A stretch of 18,219 nt of DNA from Methanoculleus sp. UBA77. GTDB lineage: Archaea; Halobacteriota; Methanomicrobia; Methanomicrobiales; Methanoculleaceae. The notes under the pieces are model-generated. The model worked only from the letters and a program-made list of their open reading frames with translations, searched no databases and was not told where the DNA came from. The DNA lies in contig DALN01000143.1 in assembly GCA_002499455.1 (NCBI GenBank), forward strand, positions 618-18,836. Reading direction: 5' to 3'. Each line of letters starts with the position of its first letter. Positions within the stretch are counted from its first letter, which is position 1. A program made the translations under genes and the position numbers. Shown here piece after piece: positions 13,557 to 18,219 of the stretch.

Positions 13557-13578
13557 CTCCCGGGTCCATCGGGTATGT

Positions 13579-13944
13579 ATGCTTGAACGGCAGGAGAAAA
13601 CAGCGCTCGCCGTCCTCGTCTGCGTCGTCGGGATCGTGCTTGCGGCACACCTCCTCTTTGACGCCGCCGGCCGGTCGTTCTTTGCCGCCCCGTACTCCGA
13701 GGAGGTCCCCGACGGGTCGCTGGTCGTCCTCGACGGGAGGATCGAGGCGATCACGGAGACCTCAAGCGGTGGGCACCTGATCCTCACGGTGAACGGCACC
13801 CCGGTCTTCCTGCCGCAGAACGTCGCCGCAGGCCTTGAACTCAGAAAAGACGAGAACGTAACGCTGTACGGGGTGGTGCAGACCTACCGCGGGAAGAGAG
13901 AGGTGGTCGTCTCCTCCGCGGCGGATCTCCGGGTGCTCGAATAG
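13579..13944 (+). CDS. Membrane-anchored OB-fold protein
   Basis: The 121-residue product begins with a hydrophobic helix (about 8-26) that is a signal anchor or uncleaved signal peptide. Residues 45-121 are strand-rich and look like an OB-fold: SLVVLDGRIEAITETSSGGHL, LILTVNGTPVFLP, then ENVTLYGVVQTYRGKREVVVSSAADLRVLE. Such domains bind nucleic acid or small ligands. Outside the cell a nucleic acid role next to the phospholipase D-type protein, which may act on nucleic acid, is conceivable but unproved. ATG 13579 is chosen because the TATA-like box is at leaderless distance; the ATG at 13575 is out of frame. It is divergent from the regulator pair, so it may be controlled by it. Confidence 0.75.
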   Translation: MLERQEKTALAVLVCVVGIVLAAHLLFDAAGRSFFAAPYSEEVPDGSLVVLDGRIEAITETSSGGHLILTVNGTPVFLPQNVAAGLELRKDENVTLYGVVQTYRGKREVVVSSAADLRVLE

Positions 13945-14008
13945 CGGCCCTGGAGATGCGGGTGGTCGCATTTCGCGTAAGGCAGATAGAGAGACAATCG
14001 CATGGTCT

Positions 14009-14076
14009 CACGCGAAGCCGCGAAAAACGCGAAGTTTGGTAGATGGGTGAAGTACTCCCCTTCGCGGCTTCGCGTG
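14009..14076. repeat. Long inverted repeat, 16-base arms
   Basis: CACGCGAAGCCGCGAA (14009-14024) is the exact reverse complement of TTCGCGGCTTCGCGTG (14061-14076), with a 36-base loop. The loop adds another CGCGAAG (14029-14035) and the left side is preceded by TCT. The pattern recalls dispersed TCTCACGCnAAGnCGC-type repeats in methanogen genomes (from memory). It lies between the OB-fold gene and the small minus-strand ORF and does not code. Copy number elsewhere cannot be seen here. Confidence 0.75.
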
Positions 14077-14101
14077 CAGTAACTTCTCATGGGCCGTGGG
14101 C

Positions 14102-14320
14102 TCACTTCTTCCCGGTGTAGAAGATATCGGCGCCCCCGTCACCCCCCCCGATGCGGGGCCTCGTGTGCCGGGATTTTACGGGAGCCTGCTCCTCCTTTGC
14201 GGCAGTCGCCCCGGGCTCCCGGCGGTCGGGCGCCGGAGTCCCGTCACCCTTCTTCTTCCTCGCTCCCTCCACGCCGCTCCCGGAGGGGAGATCTCCGTCG
14301 TTGATCCGCACGCTCGGCAT
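14102..14320 (-). CDS. Small basic hypothetical protein
   Basis: The 72-residue ORF begins MPSVRINDGDLPSGSG, continues with a KKK/PDRREPG-rich middle and ends GGADIFYTGKK. No family is recognised. It is rich in Gly, Lys, Arg, Asp and Pro and looks disordered, with no membrane helix. The case for coding is the codon choice, which fits the genome (AAG, GAG, GAC, ATC), and a TATA sequence on the minus strand (TCATATA, 14343-14349) centred 26 bases before ATG 14320, typical of the leaderless genes here. The plus strand over this stretch encodes nothing family-like. It fills most of the 504-base gap between the OB-fold gene and the permease. It could still be a chance ORF. Confidence 0.5.
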   Translation of the reverse strand: MPSVRINDGDLPSGSGVEGARKKKGDGTPAPDRREPGATAAKEEQAPVKSRHTRPRIGGGDGGADIFYTGKK

Positions 14321-14342
14321 ACAGGAGGATCGTCGGGCCCGG

Positions 14343-14349
14343 TATATGA
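14343..14349 (-). promoter_or_regulatory. TATA box for the small basic ORF
   Basis: On the minus strand this reads TCATATA, centred 26 bases before ATG 14320. The plus-strand reading, TATATGA, is a less likely start signal for the permease because it would leave a leader of about 75 bases. Confidence 0.45.
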
Positions 14350-14448
14350 CACCTTGGTTTGGTCCCGCGGCCTCACGGGGGGATTTCTCCAGAAAAGCGA
14401 GCCGATCTCCCCCGCACAGTGGAGAAAACCGGAACGCATTTGTCTTTA

Positions 14449-15738
14449 GTGGTAGAACCTCCAGCCATCGGCGAGACGGCAGTATTCCGGGCGGAGGAGG
14501 GCGGCGAGGCGGCGGGCCGGAGCGGTACGGAGGACTACCCGCTCTCGGCCGTCCCGCACGAGGCGCGGCAGGGGGTCTGGCCGATCACCCTGGTGCTGCT
14601 CGGCTTCACCTTCTTCTCCGCGACGATGTGGGGCGGCGCGAGCATCGGGGTTGCGTTCCCGTTCTGGCCCGACCTCGCCGGGATCCTCCTCTGCGGGAAC
14701 GCGATCCTCGCCGCATACGTCGCCGGCCTCGGTTACGTCGGTTATAAAAGCGGCCTCTCCACCGTCCTCTCCGCGCGGTTCGCCTTCGGGGATATCGGGA
14801 GCAGGTGGTCCGACGCCGTGCTCGGCCTCACCCAGATCGGCTGGTACGCCTGGGGCGCCGCGACGATCGCGATCGTCCTCGTCCGCCTCCTCGGCCTTGA
14901 TGCGGGACTGCAGGCGCCCCTGATGGTGGTCTTCGGCCTCGGCTTCTGCCTGACGGCGTATATCGGCTACCGGGGGCTTGCGGCCCTCTCGTGGATCGCG
15001 GTCCCGGCCATGATCCTCCTCATCGCCATGAGCATGGCGGTCGCACTTCAGGAGATAGGGAACGCCGCCGGTCCCCTCGCGACAGGCACCATCACGGTCA
15101 CCGAGGCCCTCACGATCGTCGTCGGGACGTTTGTTTCCGGCGGCACCCAGGTCGCCAACTGGACGCGCTTTGCCGGGTCCGGCCGGGCCGCGGTCGGCTC
15201 GTCGGTCCTTGCATTCTTCTTCGGAAACATCCTGATGCTCGGTGTCGGCGCGATCGGGGCGGCGGTCTACGGCCTCGACGACATCGTCGACGTCCTGGCG
15301 GTCCAGGGGCTTCTCGCCGCTGGCGTCCTCCTCCTCTTCTTGAACATCTGGACGACTCAGGACAACACCATCTACAACTTCTCGGTCGCCGGGTGCCACT
15401 TCTTCCGGACCGAACGCCGCAGGCTCGTCACCTTTGCCGGCGCCGCCGCAGGGACCCTGCTCGCCCTGCTCGGGATGTACGACTGGCTGATCCCCTACAT
15501 GGTCATGATGGGGGTGCTCATCCCCCCGCTCGGCGGGGTGATCATGGCCGACTTCTTCATCGGCCACCGGGGCCGCTACCCGCCGCTCGATGACGCGGCC
15601 GTCCCCCGGTTCAACCGGCGGGGGCTTGCCGCCTACGCCGCAGGCTCCCTTGCGGCCCTCTTTGCCCCCGGCATCCCCCCCTTAAACGGGATCGTCGCCG
15701 CGTTCGTCGTCTACGCCTGCCTCGTCCGGTTCAGATGA
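14449..15738 (+). CDS. codB: Cytosine permease-like transporter (NCS1 family)
   Basis: The product is a 12-helix NCS1 transporter closely patterned on E. coli CodB, which imports cytosine with a cation. Matching segments include LLGFTFFSATMWGGASIG (51-68), GYVGYKSGLSTVLSARFAFG, GLTQIGWYAWG, FVSGGTQVANWTRFAG, LFLNIWTTQDNTIYN and PPLGGVIMADFFI. The start is uncertain. GTG 14449 gives 429 residues, near CodB's 419, but no Shine-Dalgarno site or good TATA box precedes it. A TTG at 14440, or an upstream start, would add Pro/Arg-rich residues unlike the family. No deaminase gene lies adjacent, so the uptake route's downstream enzyme is elsewhere. Its last eight bases overlap the converging disulfide reductase gene. 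Confidence 0.87.
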   Translation: MVEPPAIGETAVFRAEEGGEAAGRSGTEDYPLSAVPHEARQGVWPITLVLLGFTFFSATMWGGASIGVAFPFWPDLAGILLCGNAILAAYVAGLGYVGYKSGLSTVLSARFAFGDIGSRWSDAVLGLTQIGWYAWGAATIAIVLVRLLGLDAGLQAPLMVVFGLGFCLTAYIGYRGLAALSWIAVPAMILLIAMSMAVALQEIGNAAGPLATGTITVTEALTIVVGTFVSGGTQVANWTRFAGSGRAAVGSSVLAFFFGNILMLGVGAIGAAVYGLDDIVDVLAVQGLLAAGVLLLFLNIWTTQDNTIYNFSVAGCHFFRTERRRLVTFAGAAAGTLLALLGMYDWLIPYMVMMGVLIPPLGGVIMADFFIGHRGRYPPLDDAAVPRFNRRGLAAYAAGSLAALFAPGIPPLNGIVAAFVVYACLVRFR

Positions 15739-16234
15739 ACCGCTCGAACCGGTCGCGCGGGACCCGGCAGATCGGACAGGTCTCGGGCGGTCGCTCTCGC
15801 GCGCAGAGGTAGCCGCAGACCCGGCACCGCCAGACCGGGTACTTCAGCCCCCCGGGGATGCGGCCGGCCGCGGCCTGCTCCTCCTTCTGCCGCTGCCGCT
15901 CCGCCGGGCCCGGCCGGCGTTCCGGGACGGGCCCCGCGGCCCGGGCCCCGGCCTCCACGTCGGCGGCGACGTAGAGGGCGCAGTAGCAGGCCCCGTACTC
16001 GGAGAGATCGGGGTCCCGGTAGTCGCAGGGACAGATGATATCGAGGTCGTCCTCCCGGTTCCCGGAGGCGAGGCGGCACGGGCAGGAGATGTAGCCGTAA
16101 CGCTCCTGGTTCGCGAGCAGGCCGCGGACGAGGGACCGGGTGAACTCCTCATCGGGGTTGAGGTGGTAGCCGCCGGCCTCCGCCTCGCGGGCGAGATCGC
16201 GCGCAAAGCGGTCCACCTCACTCTCGTCTACCAT
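15731..16234 (-). CDS. Ferredoxin:disulfide (thioredoxin) reductase catalytic protein fused to rubredoxin
   Basis: The 167-residue product combines a ferredoxin:thioredoxin reductase catalytic domain with a C-terminal rubredoxin-like domain. The first has CPC (51-53), CPC (68-70) and CYC (83-85), which hold a [4Fe-4S] cluster and the active-site disulfide. The second has CRVC (137-140) and CPIC (153-156), a mononuclear iron knuckle pair. Between them is a charged linker (about 92-128). The same architecture is the methanogen ferredoxin:disulfide reductase described for Methanosarcina acetivorans, which passes electrons from ferredoxin to protein disulfides. ATG 16234 is preferred over GTG 16243 because GGTG lies seven bases upstream. 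It begins 2 bases past the glutaredoxin-like gene's stop, so they form an operon; its 3' end overlaps codB. Confidence 0.88.
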   Translation of the reverse strand: MVDESEVDRFARDLAREAEAGGYHLNPDEEFTRSLVRGLLANQERYGYISCPCRLASGNREDDLDIICPCDYRDPDLSEYGACYCALYVAADVEAGARAAGPVPERRPGPAERQRQKEEQAAAGRIPGGLKYPVWRCRVCGYLCARERPPETCPICRVPRDRFERFI

Positions 16235-16235
16235 G

Positions 16236-16517
16236 TCAGGCACCGACTGCCTCCCGGATCTCGTCCTCGCGGAACCCGACGATCACCTTCGTCTCGTTGA
16301 CGACCAGCGTCGGGAACGAGAGCTGCGGGTTCCAGCGTTCGACCTCATTGACCACCTGATCCCGCTCCTCGCCCGAAAGAAGGTCCACGTAGACGTACGA
16401 GAACCCGACGCCGAGGTCGGTGAGGAGCTGCTTTGTCTTCGCGCACCAGCCGCAGGTGCTCAGGGCATAGAGGAACACCCGGCCGCGGTCAGTGCCGGGC
16501 ACATGCTGCATCGCCAT
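16236..16517 (-). CDS. Glutaredoxin-like (NrdH/thioredoxin-fold) protein
   Basis: The 93-residue thioredoxin-fold protein starts with strand RVFLYALS, then the active site CGWC (C22-C25) with a following helix, VYVDLLSGEERDQVV, a cis-proline at P69 (SFPTLVV) and the final FREDEIREAV helix. Methanogens lack glutathione, so it probably takes electrons from the disulfide reductase encoded next and reduces protein disulfides. That partnership is inferred from the tight operon. ATG 16517 (MAMQHVP) is preferred to 16511 because a TATA sequence lies 27-33 bases upstream. The first 12 residues are not part of the fold. Confidence 0.9.
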   Translation of the reverse strand: MAMQHVPGTDRGRVFLYALSTCGWCAKTKQLLTDLGVGFSYVYVDLLSGEERDQVVNEVERWNPQLSFPTLVVNETKVIVGFREDEIREAVGA

Positions 16518-16543
16518 ACGATCATCCGATTTCAGGGGTAAGG

Positions 16544-16550
16544 ATAAATA
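16544..16550 (-). promoter_or_regulatory. TATA box for the glutaredoxin-like/disulfide reductase operon
   Basis: On the minus strand this reads TATTTAT, centred 30 bases before ATG 16517. The transcript should have at most a few leader bases. The box lies in the 54-base gap after the MBL gene. Confidence 0.6.
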
Positions 16551-16571
16551 CTTGCCCCCGGGAGACCCGGG

Positions 16572-18218
16572 TCAGGGGGCGGCCGGCCGGAGGACGAGGA
16601 GAAGGCCGGTACCGTCCCGCGATATCGCGAGCGACGCCCCGGCGAGACCGAACTTCCGCCGGTAGAACCGGAGCCTCCGCGCCGAGAGGACGGCGGGGCC
16701 CTGGATCAGGAGCCCGACGGCATCACCCTCCCGCCGGAGGGAGAGCCGGACCTCCACGGCACCGGCGGCCACCAGATCTTCGAGCACGCCGACGACCTCG
16801 TCGGAGAACCGTTCCCGGTCGACCAGGACAGGCGGGAGGGAGGAGCTGCCGGTATCAAGAGAGAGGGTGACGCCCTCAAAGAGGGGGAGGTACGCCAGCC
16901 GGGAGACGAGCTCCGCCCGGTATGCCGCCGGATCGTCCGCCGCCTCGATGAACGCCTCGTCCGAGAACGGGCACGCCGAGACCCCGGCGACCGTGTCGCG
17001 GAGCAGCGACGGGAGGTCCGTGGCGGCGAGATGGGCCGTGTCCTGGTAGCCCATGATCGTGTTCATGAAGTCGGTGAGGAGGCGGCCGGTCCTCCGGAGG
17101 AGCGACGCATCGACGACGTGGTTGAGCCGGTCGCCTGCGAAATGCGCCTCGATCCGCTGGATGACCTGGACTGCCTTGAGGACGAGCTGGACCTCGATCT
17201 TATTCCCTGCCCGGTACTCGTCGGCGAACTGCGAGAACTCCACCAGGAACTCATCGATCCGGTCGGACTTGAACAACTCCAGGTAGCGCCGGGCCTCTTC
17301 GGCCTCGCCGAGGTCTTCGAGGCGGTAGGCGAGGGCGTCGAGGCGTCCCGCGATCACCGTAAAGACCCGGTTGGCCTCCTGGAGCAGGTCGACGGTGTGC
17401 TCCAGGGAGGCGTCGAGCCGATGCCGGTCGAAGGTCCCGATATCGGAGAGCCTCGCGGCGTCCCCGGCGAGCCGGTCGAGGAGTGCCGGCATCGCCGGGG
17501 CCGGGATGCACCTGCCGTGGCCGGGACAGCAGAGGCCCACCGGTTCGCGGTCAAGGATCCACCGGACCCGTTCGATCGACTCGAGCAGCGCCGGCTGGTC
17601 CCAGCCGGCGATCCCTGCAACCCCGGGGCTCGTCGCGAAGAGGAGATCGCCGATGAAGAGGAGGCCGCCGAAGCGGATGCAGATGCTGTCGGGCGAATGT
17701 CCCGGGGTATGGTAGACCACGAGGGCGTCCCCGGAACGGAGCGGGATCTCCTGCCGGTAAAGGGCGATCCCCCCCTCCGTCTCCAGGACCTCCCGGTCGC
17801 GCCCGGCAAGAAGCGGGAGCCCGACCTGGAGCGGCTCGATCTCCCATCCCATGATCTCCGTGGCCGTCCGGGCGGGATCGGCGGACTCGAGCGCCCTGGC
17901 GCCCTCCGCCTCCACCGCGACGGTGAGGCCCGGGAGGGACCGGAACCGCCGGTCCCGGATAGCCTGGTAGCAGTGGTCGGCGTGGCAGTGGGTGATGAAG
18001 AGGGTGACCGGCCGCGGGGCCTCCCTGAGGCTCTCCTCAACGAGCGCGAGGATCCGGTCCATCTGCCCGGCATCCGCTCCCGTATCGACGATCAGGATCT
18101 CGCCGGGCGTCCGGATGAGGTAGGCGTTCGAACAGGTGACGTCCGGTTTCCGGAAGAAGGGGTAGATCTCGGCGCCGGCGGCCTCCGGCACCGGCTGCCA
18201 TCGCTGGTCTTCGAGCAT
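16572..18218 (-). CDS. Metallo-beta-lactamase-fold hydrolase with kinase-like C-terminal half
   Basis: Residues 1-260 form an MBL domain with a full metal set: HCHADH (H77, H79, D81, H82), PGH (H174), GDLLF (D191) and CPGHG (H234). It is a hydrolase of unknown substrate, cytoplasmic, with no signal peptide. From about 265 to 400 the sequence is helical and charged, possibly a dimerising bundle (LNHVVDASLLRRTGRLLTDF, 365-384), with no clear phospho-acceptor His-Glu pair. Residues 462-548 resemble a worn HATPase domain: VLVDRERFSDEVVGVLEDL then FGLAGASLAISRDGTGLLLV, without the usual N-box Asn or DxGxG. ATG 18218 is one base from the window edge, so the true start could be further upstream. The MBL call is firm, the kinase-like call tentative. 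Confidence 0.78.
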   Translation of the reverse strand: MLEDQRWQPVPEAAGAEIYPFFRKPDVTCSNAYLIRTPGEILIVDTGADAGQMDRILALVEESLREAPRPVTLFITHCHADHCYQAIRDRRFRSLPGLTVAVEAEGARALESADPARTATEIMGWEIEPLQVGLPLLAGRDREVLETEGGIALYRQEIPLRSGDALVVYHTPGHSPDSICIRFGGLLFIGDLLFATSPGVAGIAGWDQPALLESIERVRWILDREPVGLCCPGHGRCIPAPAMPALLDRLAGDAARLSDIGTFDRHRLDASLEHTVDLLQEANRVFTVIAGRLDALAYRLEDLGEAEEARRYLELFKSDRIDEFLVEFSQFADEYRAGNKIEVQLVLKAVQVIQRIEAHFAGDRLNHVVDASLLRRTGRLLTDFMNTIMGYQDTAHLAATDLPSLLRDTVAGVSACPFSDEAFIEAADDPAAYRAELVSRLAYLPLFEGVTLSLDTGSSSLPPVLVDRERFSDEVVGVLEDLVAAGAVEVRLSLRREGDAVGLLIQGPAVLSARRLRFYRRKFGLAGASLAISRDGTGLLLVLRPAAP

Positions 18219-18219
18219 T

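Noticed and set aside
14096..14449. Plus-strand open frame before codB
   Set aside because: It has no start signal, no motif and ends within the permease start region; the minus-strand small ORF is better supported by promoter spacing and codon use.
14446..15567. Minus-strand open frame (373 codons) opposite codB
   Set aside because: Its composition is charged and repetitive (Asp/Glu/Arg/Gly) with no motif. The plus strand encodes an unmistakable NCS1 transporter.

Overview
The window is high-GC archaeal DNA, most like a methanogen of the order Methanomicrobiales (Methanoculleus-like; the genus is an inference). The supporting signals are an archaeal SRP (7S) RNA, an archaeal EF-1 beta beside its usual small zinc-finger partner, an MfnE-like kinase of methanofuran synthesis, a methanogen-type malate dehydrogenase, a ferredoxin:disulfide reductase with a rubredoxin tail, and TATA boxes 26-30 bases before start codons that mostly lack a Shine-Dalgarno site.

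Region 1 (1-7792, all + strand) is a run of short-promoter genes, mainly for the cell envelope. They are the 3' part of a SulP anion transporter, an AI-2E transporter, a DUF1269 protein, an unknown two-helix membrane protein, a DUF2238/YjdF-like membrane protein, a SpoIIAA/SEC14-like protein, a PHP-domain protein, an HdeD-like protein coupled to a second AI-2E transporter, and a second SpoIIAA/SEC14-like protein. Two families occur twice, which suggests local duplication.

Region 2 (7829-11239) is more housekeeping. It holds a zinc-ribbon protein with a methyltransferase-like fold, the SRP RNA, and malate dehydrogenase starting 13 bases after the RNA. On the minus strand are EF-1 beta, its zinc-finger partner and the MfnE-like kinase.

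Region 3 (11280-18219) is accessory. It holds an exported or membrane-anchored phospholipase D-type protein with a lamin-tail-like domain, a coupled pair of small DNA-binding regulators behind an inverted-repeat operator candidate, an anchored OB-fold protein, a spacer with a long hairpin and a small basic ORF, a cytosine permease, a glutaredoxin-like/ferredoxin:disulfide reductase pair, and a metallo-beta-lactamase-fold protein with a long C-terminal half that resembles a degenerate histidine kinase.

No CRISPR array, insertion sequence, tRNA or complete mobile element was seen. The least explained items are the MBL-kinase-like fusion, the zinc-ribbon/methyltransferase protein, the hairpin at 14009-14076, and the SRP RNA-malate dehydrogenase junction.
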